Positions 1 through 11,800 of a stretch of 64,000 nt of DNA are shown piece by piece. The position numbers and the translations under genes are program-made. The first letter of the stretch is position 1, and each line of letters starts with the position of its first letter. The DNA comes from Rhea pennata (Eukaryota; Chordata; Aves; Rheiformes; Rheidae): contig NC_084663.1 in assembly GCF_028389875.1 (NCBI RefSeq), positions 160,051,801 to 160,115,800 on the forward strand. The letters run 5' to 3'. Below the pieces are notes generated by a model. The model saw nothing but the letters and a program-made list of their open reading frames with translations, did not search any database and had not been told where the DNA came from.

Positions 1-210
1 AGTAAGTGTAAAAAATTCAATTAGCATACTTTAATTACTCTGAGCACATATTTTGGTAGTGTATCTTGCTATTGCATTGATTATGTGTACAGATAATTTT
101 GTTTTGATACATGCTCCCTTTTTCCTTGGGAAGAATTTCGGTATAATTACTTGGCATGCTTTTCGAGAGGACTGAATTTTTTCTATCTTTCAAATGTGTA
201 TCCAATCTAG
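1..210 (+). other. DOCK9: DOCK9 intron, 3' part
   Basis: AT-rich intron ending in a normal acceptor (tccaatctag). The preceding exon is outside the window. Confidence 0.85.
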
Positions 211-333
211 GATGTGCTCATGGAATTGTTGGAGCAGTGTGCTGATGGACTCTGGAAGGCAGAACGCTATGAACTGATTGCTGACATATATAAACTTATA
301 ATTCCTATTTATGAAAAACGGCGGGATTTTGAG
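211..333 (+). CDS. DOCK9: DOCK9 coding exon, start of DHR-2 portion in view
   Basis: 123 nt, 41 codons, phase 0 at both ends. It reads [20 protein letters not shown] then [21 protein letters not shown], helical DHR-2 sequence from lobe A. The donor is gag|gtacta. Confidence 0.94.
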
Positions 334-2801
334 GTACTAAATCTATTCTGAGAATATATGAGGGAGGGTGAAAAAGAAACCCTAGGTCTTCCAGTCTAAC
401 CACATGATACATTGCACCCCCCAGGATAAAACAGAATTAAATTTGTAACTGAAATATGAATGTATTGAAATTTTGAAATTTTGATTAAAAATATGTTAAA
501 TGTTTTATCTTTAAATATAAATAAATATTTAAGGTTTTTACTCTGATACAAATGCTAAACCTATTACTACTGTTTTGTAAAATAATCTTTTCAGTTGATA
601 CTAACTGTAAGGACATTATTCGTAGTTGTTTTTAGATACCCATGTTCTACTTTGATCTGTTATCCCATGATTGTTCTGTCCTACTTTTAGAGGCTCGCTC
701 ATCTGTATGACACTCTTCATCGAGCATACAGTAAAGTAACAGAAGTAATGCATACAGGCAAGAGACTGCTGGGAACTTATTTCAGGGTAGCATTCTTTGG
801 ACAGGTGAGCATTATCTCATTATCATCTCTCTGTGGCATGCAGTAAGAAAAACCTTAATTTATTTTGGAAGGTATACTGTTTCAAAATCTTTATTGATAA
901 TCATGATATAGAAAGCATGAGAAATGTGTTATATTAGAAATAATTAAACATCATAAGTAATTTTGTTTAAAACATTTATCAGTCCCAATACAGTGGTTCT
1001 TTATCTTCCTCAGTAAATTTTTTGCTTTTTTTTTTTTCTTTTTCTTTTTTTATTTACTGTCTTAAGGCAGCGGTAAGTTCTCTATAATGTCAGTTCTTAG
1101 CAATGTATTGACTTAATGTCTTTAGTGCTGTAGTGTGGTTTGCAAGACTGCTTCTTAGATTGCTCTTAGATTGCTATGCATTTGTAGCCATTGCAATTAA
1201 AAAAAATAACATTAAGTTCCATAGAGAATAAATCACTCTTTTCTGTACATCAGTATTGCATGCTTCAAAAAATATTCTATGTAATGGCTGTGTAAATAGA
1301 CAGCTTCACATCCTCTAATATATGTCCACACCGCATATCTATCAATATATCATACAGTAACAAAGTAATACACTTTCTACATGCATAGCCCAGTTGTTAA
1401 TTGTTCAGCAGAGCATGAATACTCTGAGCAGTATAACTTTACATGTATTTTGTTGTCTTTTATAACTTTATAGCAATACCAGTTTACAGACAGTGAAACA
1501 GAGGTTGAGGTAATTACAGTAACCGCTTACAAAGCAAGCGATGCAGTAAAAACTACTGCATTTCAGCTTAGTTTGATGTGGGTATTTTTGTCAGTCTAGC
1601 CTGTGTTTATACATGATCTGTTGTGCTTTTCTATTACGTCTGTTTCATTTTATGACAAAAATATTTGTTTTCTGATTTCAAACATAAACTCAGACATGGC
1701 TTGTTGTTTTAAACAAATCTCCTGTTTCACTTTCCATGTACTCGCTGCTAGATTTAGTCACAGTTTTAAAACAAGTGATTTGCACATTGAAAATAAACAA
1801 GCTTGTACTAGTTTGATACAACATAATGTTTAGGATTTTAAATAAATTTCAGATTATTTTTATGTAAGCTATTGTCAAAATGCTCAACTGTGATTTGGAT
1901 AGTCCTATTGGGCAATGAGATTTTTGTTTTGGCAAGTGAAACAGTGCAGAGAACTCGCTTTTAAATAAAAGAGACAACTTTTTTTTATCTCAAAGTCTTG
2001 GCACACCATAAAATTACAACAGACCTTTTAAAATTGTAATTTGTATGCTTACATTATCTTTCACTCATTCTGTAGTAGATAATTACATTTTTCTGTCTTT
2101 TGATTCCCATAGGAAAACTTTTTTACTTAGATTTTAATTTCTGTTTATTTACTTTTGCTTGAAATCTGATGTTAAATGTTTACATTTGCTTTGAACCACA
2201 ACCATTATGTTTATCTTAATCACGTCCAAAGTTTTTTCCAGATTTTGATTGCTTTGTTTTTTACAGGGATTCTTTGAGGATGAAGATGGAAAGGAGTATA
2301 TTTATAAAGAACCTAAACTTACTCCTCTTTCAGAAATTTCCCAAAGACTACAAAAACTCTACTCTGACAAATTTGGATCTGAAAATGTCAAGATGATTCA
2401 GGATTCTGGCAAAGTATGATTTCTGTTCTCTCCAAAAGAATTCTAATATATAACTTTCTTCCACAGATCTACTTGAAATATTCTGGAATCACTGTCCTTT
2501 ACTCATTTGGTACACAAAAATACACATCCAAAAACTCTGCTGATTAAAGGGCATGAGAGAAATATCTCCTATTAAGTTTGCTATTAAGAAGCCCAAAAGA
2601 TTAATTTTCATAGTGTCACCTCTCTAAATAAATGTTTATTATGATTTTTTATGGTGATTATGATTTTATTGTGATTACTTCCTTTGTTATCTTTAGCTGT
2701 ATTTCTTGCCAGTTCATGCATAGTCATTCCTTGGAAGTTTTCCTTTCATGCATCTGAAGAGCAGAGTCCAAGCTCTGCCGAAATAAGAAACAGACCATGC
2801 T

Positions 2802-2832
<31 letters not shown>

Positions 2833-5800
2833 GAGGCCATATTAAAAAGACATATGAATGCTATGTCAACTGTTATTGTTATCCTTGTATACCTCTGAGC
2901 CTGTTCAATTCTAAAGTGCTCAAATGGTAGAAAAAAATGCTGTCATGAAGTTACCTGGTGAAATACAGAAGCAATTAGCAGTTTTGCCAGTGTGGGATTA
3001 GACATAGCTAAAGCCTCCCAAGACCCTCATACATTATCCTCTTTAACTGTAACATGCTGCTAACAAAGTCCAGGATCTAGTATACAGTGGTGTGAACCTG
3101 TTTTTTTCAAAGCCTAAGTAAATATTTTTCTGAGATAAATTTTGTCACTTGTCTGTTGGGCCTCTGGAGTCCACTTTTCTGCTTTTAGGTTAAGATTTGT
3201 CATAGGAAATACTTTCCTTTGTAACTGAAGACTTCAAAGTTGGTGCGTTGAAGAGGACTACAATCCCCATAGGTTGAGAAAAACACATGCTGAGTAAGAT
3301 TCCACTCTGAATTCCTTTCACGCTCTTAGCAAAAGCTAAATTTAATGTTGTGGAAGACAAAAGATTTATATTTTCATAGCCATTCCAGTGTACTTCTGTA
3401 GTATAAATTTACTAGATTCTACTTAATTATAATTCATATGCATGTCAGCATTTGTAGGGAAACTTTTCTATCAGCTCTATCAGATGTATCAGATGTGCCA
3501 GTGGCAGAAAAATTACCACTTAAGTTCCAGTCCAATAGTCTGAAAACATTGCAGATTTTTTACAGATTGAATCAAGCAGCACGTTCCAGTAAAACAGGAT
3601 ATCAGATGGCATGCCTTAGTTCTGTTACCATTTGTTACAGGATTTACCTGATGACTTTATGTGTGTATTTGCATTTTCAGTTTTCACATTTAGTTTATAG
3701 AACTGAAATGGCTCATAGATAGGCAGAGATGACATGAACATCTGATGTAGTGTTAAAATGTCAGGCTGCAACTTTTAGTAAGATGCATGGGTTTAGGGTC
3801 TCCTCTTTGTCAATTGCTTGAGAGAATTTCCAGGAGGAGGAAAACAAAACAAAACAAAAAAAACCTCTAATAATGTCTATTTAGGGATTGTGCTGGGCAA
3901 AGCTTTTGGAGGCCTCATCTGCTGGAACTGGAGATTAGCTGCTGCTTTTACAAAATTAAAGATCTGCCAGCCCATGTGCCTCATATTCATCCATTTCCAG
4001 AAATAAAATGAACTGGTTTGCAATGAGTCCTGGAAAATGAAGCCTACAATTTTCCCTGTTCCTTCCAGTAGATTCTGTGGGTATAGGATGTCTTAGCTGG
4101 GCAGCCAGAAGGGGAGGAGTGCCTTCTCAAAATGTTATCTAGAATATTTAAAATGTAACTTTGTATTTTTACTTACTAACTTTTTATATCTCACTAACAA
4201 CTGTTGGTTTCCAGTCAACTTTTGTATCAGCTATCATGAAGGGCAAGTATTTGTTTCTGAATTCTGGTTTTATGACTTTTCTTGAAATCCAAGATTAAGT
4301 GTACACATAAGTAAAATATTATGTCTTGCATATTGTTGTATGCATTATATTGTATGCATTTCTGCATACAACAAATATTGTAAGTGATAGCCTTAAAAAA
4401 ATGCATGCATCTGTGTTGTCTTCCTAATACTTAGAAATTGAAATTAGAGCATTAGTGCTGAACATAGCCTCTGAGAGAGTGAGAAGGGAGAGGCTGCTAC
4501 TGTTAATATAAAACCATGAGAGCATTAATGTTCATTCTGTTTGCAGTAATTTACAGGATAAGAGACTAAATTTAATTTCTGAAAGTTGTGTGCCTACAAC
4601 TAAATTTACTCAACTATTTGTTTTTTGCTATATTTTTAAGGTAAATCCTAAGGATTTAGATTCAAAATATGCATATATTCAAGTTACTCATGTAACTCCA
4701 TACTTTGAAGAAAAAGAGTTGCAAGAAAGAAAAACAGATTTTGAAAGGACTCATAACATTCGTCGCTTTATGTTTGAGATGCCTTTTACTCAAGCTGGTA
4801 AAAGACAAGGAGGAGTGGAAGAACAGTGTAAACGACGGACTATTTTGACAGGTACTAGGTGCATGGAATTTGCCTTTTAAAGAGAATTGCTCTGTTTCTG
4901 ACTAATATTTAATTTTTGATACTATTTTTTTTTCTTATGTAGTATATTTGGTCAGAAAATTTTTTAGAAGATTTCACACATGTCTTGGAAATGACTAGAA
5001 TTGCAAATTATATTAAAATATAGTTAGACAAAAATCTTTAAAATGAGTACATACTTGAGAATAGCACTCAGTGACTTGCAAACACACTTATGTACAGCCT
5101 TCTGAGAGTACATGTCATCAGGTATTTCTTAATCCTGAAGTTTTGGGAAGAGAGTAAAAATCTCATATTTGAATAGGTTTTAACTAGTCCTCACTTTGAA
5201 AATAATTTCCTTTTTAATAATGGAATGTATGGGTCTCTTTTCACCGTTTCCTGTACTCACCTTTTGCTATAAATAATTAAAAATAGTGTTTTTATTCCAG
5301 CTGTAGGTTTTTGGTTTTTTTTTTTTCCAACACTCTTTCAACCTTTGGAACTGTAAAAAGCTGTGTTGGTTTTCTTGATTTTCTTGATTAAAAATAGCTG
5401 AAAGAGCTTGAATGCAGGCACTAGTTTGAGTCCCAATTCTATTTCATTGTAACTTTGGACTAAACACTGTGCTTGAGGTTCTTTTTTGTTAGCTTTAAGA
5501 AGGGAGATGCTGTGTGTCTTGCATACGATCGAACTTCAGAGGTGTTTAATTCACTGATGCAAAGTGTTTTGGTATTTTAAGATAAATAGAACTTATGGTG
5601 TCTTTGGTATTTTTGTACATCATATAAACCAGGTTTTGTGAAATTACAAGTTACGCTTTAAATGAAAGTTGGCAAATTAATTCAAATGGTCTAATTCTAT
5701 TCTGTTCGGGTATTTTCATTTCACTTACCTAAACTTCTTTATAGTTATCAGTTAAAATATTTTTCATAGTTCTGACCAAAACAGGTTTTAAGACTGGTTT

Positions 5801-8800
5801 CTTCAAAGGATAACCCAAACATGTTTTTTTTTGGTCTTTTCTCTTTAAGCTTTGAAAATAACTAATCTGGAGTCTAGATTTCATTATTTTTTAAAAAGAC
5901 TAGTTTAAGTTTTATCTCCGATAAAAGCATGAGAATATATATCTATTAATATGCTATATTAATATAGCAATAAATGCAATTTAAATAAATGAGTTTATCA
6001 TATTAGCTGACTATAGCTCATACTTATAAGGAAATACAAAATCTAGTCTTGCTGGTGTTATATTTTTCTCCTTTTTTTTGAGATATGTGCATTATAAGCA
6101 ATTCTTTTTACAGTTCCCATATGAAATAAGTTCTAATAATTTATTTGGGGGGTAGAGGGATAGTGTAGTGGTTATCACATCTGCTTTATATGTTCAAGGT
6201 TCTGGGTTCAAGCCCCAGTGGAACCAGCACCAGGAAATCTTTGGGATGTTGGACTAGATGATCTGCAGAGGTCCCTTCCAGACTTATTGATTCTGTGATT
6301 TCTTACTGTTACTAGGAGTAATAATAATCTTTCATCGTTATTATAACGTTATAATACTTTTTCTATATTTTGTTCCCATTATATAACCATGTGATATTAA
6401 ATTGGGTGACAAATTATACAGAACTTTTTATGTAAAATTGCATGAAAATATACTTACTTCAAAAGACTCTTTTTCTAACTATGTTACTCTGATTTCTGTC
6501 CATAGCTATACATTGCTTCCCATATGTGAAAAAGCGCATTCCTGTAATGTACCAGCACCATACTGATTTAAACCCAATTGAAGTAGCCATTGATGAAATG
6601 AGTAAAAAGGTTGCAGAACTCAAGCAACTTTGTTCTTCAGCTGAAGTAGATATGATCAAATTGCAGCTGAAGCTACAAGGAAGCGTCAGTGTTCAGGTAA
6701 GATCATATAGTTTGCCATTTCACTTGTTTCTATCTTTGGAAAATTACATAAGCAGCAGGTTTATCATTAGTTTCCACTCTGTGTATTCAAGAACATTGTA
6801 GCTTAAAAATATACTCAACATACACGATTATTTTCAGAGTAGCAAAAACAGTAAAAGTATTCAGTCTTTACACTGATTGTTTGACAGTTATGAAAAGATT
6901 AAGATTACATGTCCATGTAAGTGGTCCATGCCACTTCAGATTCTGGTGTAAAGCTGAAACTAGAATAAAATTGTGACTTCTCAAGTGAGGAAGAATTAAT
7001 GTATTTTGCTTAGAGATAGGTCTGCTCAGATTGGATTCAACACGGTCATTATTGCTTTTGTGTTGTAGTAAGATCCTTAGGGAGCCGAAGGGAGAGTGCC
7101 AAAATATAGGAGGAGGAAAATAGAAGAAAATTCCACTGTGCAACAGTTTGTTTTGCCTAAGAAAGGAAAGAACCAAATGTAGTAGAAAGAAACAGATTCA
7201 TCAGTGTAAGGTAGATACAGTGATCATAGCATATACAGATCACTGTTTAAAGGGCCTTAAGATTGCAATGCTAACAACACTACTCTGCTATTTTTAACTA
7301 ATTCATATCAAAGGAACAATAAACACAAGGTTATCTGAAGGGAACTGTTGTCATGTTGCAGAAAAATGAGTGGTTGCAGAATCAGGAAGTGCTCAAGATA
7401 GCCTCTGGGAGAGTTAGAAGGGAGAAGCTGTTACTGTTAATATAAAAGAATAGCAGGAGCTTTCTTCTGTGAGAACATATGTAAATTTATTAGAAGCAGC
7501 ATATGGGTTGAAAATAGCTAAATCCACTATTCCACACACCTGCTGTAATAGCACGCTTAAATTTCTGCTAATTACTGCACAATTGTCAGCATGGAAGAGT
7601 GTTTTCAATAGATAAACAGGCCAAACAGTAGTAGACTTAGCTCTGTTTGTTTCCTCTCCTAATTTCACAAATAATGATAACAAATTGGCAATGTGAGCTA
7701 TAACTTTGTCTTCCTGTCTCATCTTTTAAGCGATATATTTCTGCTAAGAAATGTTCATACAAGGTGCTGTCCTCTTATGTTACAACTCGAATAGTTGTCT
7801 TATTTCAGAAGTCCAACTTTTTTGAAATCATTGCATTCTAAGAAAAGCAAATCAGATACAAATCTGTAGTATCTGTTATTGCTGAGACAATATGCTTAAC
7901 AGAGAAATTACTTTATTTTGTAATTATCATTCTTTTTTAGGTTAATGCTGGTCCATTAGCATATGCAAGAGCTTTCTTAGATGACACAAACACCAAAAGA
8001 TACCCAGACAATAAAGTGAAACTACTGAAGGAAGTTTTTAGGTATGTTTTTTAATTGTCTTTCTTTTTTTTAATTGACATTGTAGGATTTTTTTTTTCTC
8101 TGATACTTTTAATGTTAGTCATGCTCTGAGTGCATTAAAAGCTAGTACTTTGAATTACTCTTTGGATTTTACATTCCTCCTTGAAATCTTTTTTATTATT
8201 TTATGTAAATCAGGCAATTTGTTGAAGCTTGTGGACATGCTCTGGGTGTAAATGAACGACTTATAAAGGAAGATCAGTTGGAATACCAAGAAGAAATGAA
8301 GGCCAACTACAGAGAAATGGCAAAAGAGCTTTCTGAAATAATGCATGAACAGGTATGTGTTGAGATTAAATTATAAATATCACCATTCAGAATGTTGCCA
8401 TAATGTGATCCCACAAAGAAAAATGTGCGTTGTGCTTTACATTAAAGTATTGTTTTGTTTTAGATTTTATTTCTATTGAACTTTAATCACATCATGGAAT
8501 TCTAAATTTTTCATTTTTTTTCTGTGTCTGAATTTCCTCTGGATGCTTTCTTGACGTTCAAAATTAAGTGTTCATCAAGAAAATAAGTCTTGGCATCAGC
8601 ATGCTTTTGTAAGAGAGGAAGACTATAGTAAAGATGAAAAAAATGTATGAATGTAATGAATGACATTATATATGTCATTTATACTACGTGTGTTTAGTTA
8701 TAGAGATCTTTATTCAGTGATCGAGGAAGTTCATTCTTGTCCATACTTCCTAATAATTGCAGGAGGAATTCATCTGCAAGCTTATCCCTTTTTATTTAGA

Positions 8801-11800
8801 TTTGGGAGATGTAAACATTTACCTTCTCAACAAAGAGGTAAAGATCTTTCAAGAGGTACTCTAACAGATTTTCCTGACAGGAATCCCTAACCGGAAATGG
8901 AGATAAGGGAAAACAGAAACTCTCATGGAACAAGATGTAGGACTGTGCATCTGTGAACTATAGCAGAAATGCCTTCTGACTTCAGAAGCAAGGGTACTGT
9001 CCCCAGGAAGACAGAAAAGGCTGAAGACTATTGCTTAATCCCTACCTTCTTCAAGATTTTTTTAAAAGGAACTTCAAGTTCCTTTTCTTTTTTCCACTGT
9101 TATTGCTATAATCTTCATAGAAATGTAAAATCATAGAATCGGTAAGGTTGGAAGGGACCTCTGGAGATCATCTAGTCCAACCCCCTTGCTCAAGCAGGGT
9201 CACCTATAGCGTGGTAGACACAGTTGCATCCAGGCGGGCCTTGAAGATCTCCAGAGAAGGAGAGTCCACCACCTCTCTGGGCAACCTGTGCCAGTGCTCC
9301 GTCACTCTCACAGGGAAGAAATTCCCCCTCACGGTCAGGCAGAACTTCCTGTGCTTCAATTTCTGCCCATTGCCTCTTGTCCTGTGACACGGGATAACTG
9401 AAAAGAGTTTGTCCCCATCCCCTTGAAACCCTCCCTTCAGATACTTATAGACATTGATAAGATCCCCTCTCAGTCTTCTCTTCCCCAGGCTGAAGAGGCC
9501 CAGCTCTCGCAGCCGTTCCTCATAGGGCAGATGCTCCAGCCCTCTGATCATCTTCGTAGCCCTACGCTGGACTCTCTTTAGTAGCTCCATGTCTCTCCTT
9601 TCCCAATGCCACAAAATGGTTTATAGTTCTTAACCTTCAAGATACATATTTCTGATCCACAAGGAATACCTGTATTTTCTGATAATATTTCACATTAAAA
9701 CTAAATATTTCTATGAGACTTTCTTAGATGCCTGAGCATAGGATCCTCTTTTTTTAGAGCAGAAACCGAAGCATCCCAGTCTAGATGACTAGCTGGTACA
9801 AAGAGGAGCTCTGTGTTTCCCTTGTCCTTACAAATGACTTTACTCTGGAATCAAATTGAATGTGAAAAAGCATATTTGAGACTTACCTGAGGCATGCGGT
9901 TCAGGTGACATTTAAATGATCTGTTAAATTGTCTTCATTTGGGAAATACCACTTTTACTTGTCAGGATTACTTCTTTTGTGTGGTTGGTAGAGCATGGGA
10001 AAGCATCTGGCCAACCAGAAAATGTATCTACCAACACAACGAAATATTTAAACCGACCACATTTAGGTAATTCAGAGAAATCTATCTGCCAGTGTTCCCC
10101 TGGCATTAATCCTCTTTTTACTTCTCCCATGGGTGGTTTCTTCTGAATTTTGGGGTTATTTGCACAACAGGTAGGGCAACTTTTACATTAAGGTCAGCAT
10201 TTGATTGCATCTTTGATCCCACAGCATATCTTTTTACACTGCTTATCATAGCATCTGCTCCCATGTGAGATCCTTCATGCAGTCTCATAAGGAGCACTTC
10301 CATCATTTTGGCCATAGTTAAAACTAGTTCATTTGGAATGACCCACCACCCTTCAACATTTTCTGTACACTTTAGCCTTTCTGCCAATTGATTTTCTTTG
10401 TCTGAATATTCAGGAGGTCTCGTGTAATTTTCTACTGGGTATTAAAACCCCAATCACCTGTCCTGCTGATACTGCTCTTTTGGCTGCCATATCTGCTCTC
10501 CTGTTTCCTTGCGCCACTGCACTATTTCCTTTTGGAGGGGGGCTTTGCAATACATTATAGCTACTTCTTTGGGTTCTATTATTGCCTGTAACAATCTTGG
10601 TATCTTTTGTCCATACTTTACGTTGCTTCCTTCTTCGCAATCTAAGCCTTTTTCTTTGAAGCGCAGTACCTGGGCAAGTGCCCCAAAATTTAACAGGCTC
10701 ACTGATGCTTCTAGCCATATTTACTCTGAGTCAGCTCCAATCAAGATGTCATCTCCATCTGTAAAAGAGTGGCATTTTTATTACCTTCCTGACATTGGGC
10801 TGGCTCTTTGGCCAAGCTCTCACCAAACAGGGTAGGACTGTTCTTGAATCCTTGATGAAGAACCGTCCAGTATAACTGCTCCTTCCTCCTCGTAGTGGGC
10901 CTTTCCCATGCAAAGGCAAAAATTGTCTGGGTTTGTTCTTCTATGGAAATATAAAAAAAAAAAAAAAAGCATCTTTTAAATCTAGCACAGTAGAACAATT
11001 GTTAGTCTCAGGCACTGAGGCTAAAAGAGTAAATGGGTTTGGCACCGCGGCATGTATATCTTTTGTTATCTGGTTCACTGCCCTTAGGTCCTAGACTAGC
11101 CGATATTCTTGGGAATGCGGTTTCCTTACCGGCAGGATTGGTGTGCTGAGTTCAGATCGACACTCTCTAAGCAAGCCGTATTGCAAGAAGGCATTAGGGA
11201 TTCCAATCCTCTACGTGCTTCCTGCTTGACAGGGTACTGATGCATCCTAACTGGCTTCGCTCCTGGTTGTAGCACTGTTTTGTTTGGGGTCGCACTTTCT
11301 GCTTTACCTGGCTTTGTCGAGGCCCAGACCAGGGGAATCACCGCCTCTAATACACTTGAAAGGATACTTGCACTGTTATCCTCCAGAGCTGATCTCATCA
11401 AAAGGCAGATTTGCACTCTCCACGCTGATCGTGGAGGGATGTGAAGCTGTACAGAATGCTTGGACAGAGGTTATGCACAGTAAATCCCATCCTAATAAAG
11501 GGAGGGGACACTCTGGCATATAGAGAAACTCATGAGTCAATTTAGTACCCCCAATTGTACACTCCATTGGTTGCAATAATGGCCTCAAAGTTTCCTTCCC
11601 CTAGCCCCAACAATGGTGGTAGTAGTCTTACTTAAGGGTCCTTTACAACCAGTTATCACTGAATGACTGGCTCCACTGTCTAATAACAAATCTATAGTTT
11701 CATTCCCCAGCTTTACTGGAACCAGGGCATTAGCTGGGGAGATTCTGGTTTTCTCCTCCGATCCCCTTCGTTCCATATTTGAGCCCTCTAACATAATTAG

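Larger units (their letters stand above)
805..2266 (+). other. DOCK9: DOCK9 intron interval holding two cassette exons
   Basis: When both cassettes are skipped this is one 1.46-kb intron. Apart from the 6-nt and 36-nt exons it holds a long pyrimidine tract at about 1020-1052 and AT-rich sequence. No transposon is recognisable. Confidence 0.75.
2414..4640 (+). other. DOCK9: DOCK9 intron (2.2 kb)
   Basis: Holds an AAAT-type microsatellite at 2806-2833 and the first copy of a 60-bp repeated sequence at 4454-4513. The rest is AT-rich without recognisable genes. Confidence 0.8.

Noticed and set aside
6160..6228. Functional tRNA-Val gene
   Set aside because: Altered anticodon arm and 5' half, and direct continuation into a CR1 tail, identify a SINE head.
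7414..7722. 102-codon minus-strand frame in a DOCK9 intron
   Set aside because: No protein family recognised and it starts inside the dispersed repeat; treated as fortuitous.
9148..9387. Plus-strand open frames inside CR1 copies (also 19179-19460, 39283-39498, 52213-52530, 56222-56437)
   Set aside because: They are antisense shadows of the CR1 ORF2 C-terminal region, repeated wherever CR1 occurs.
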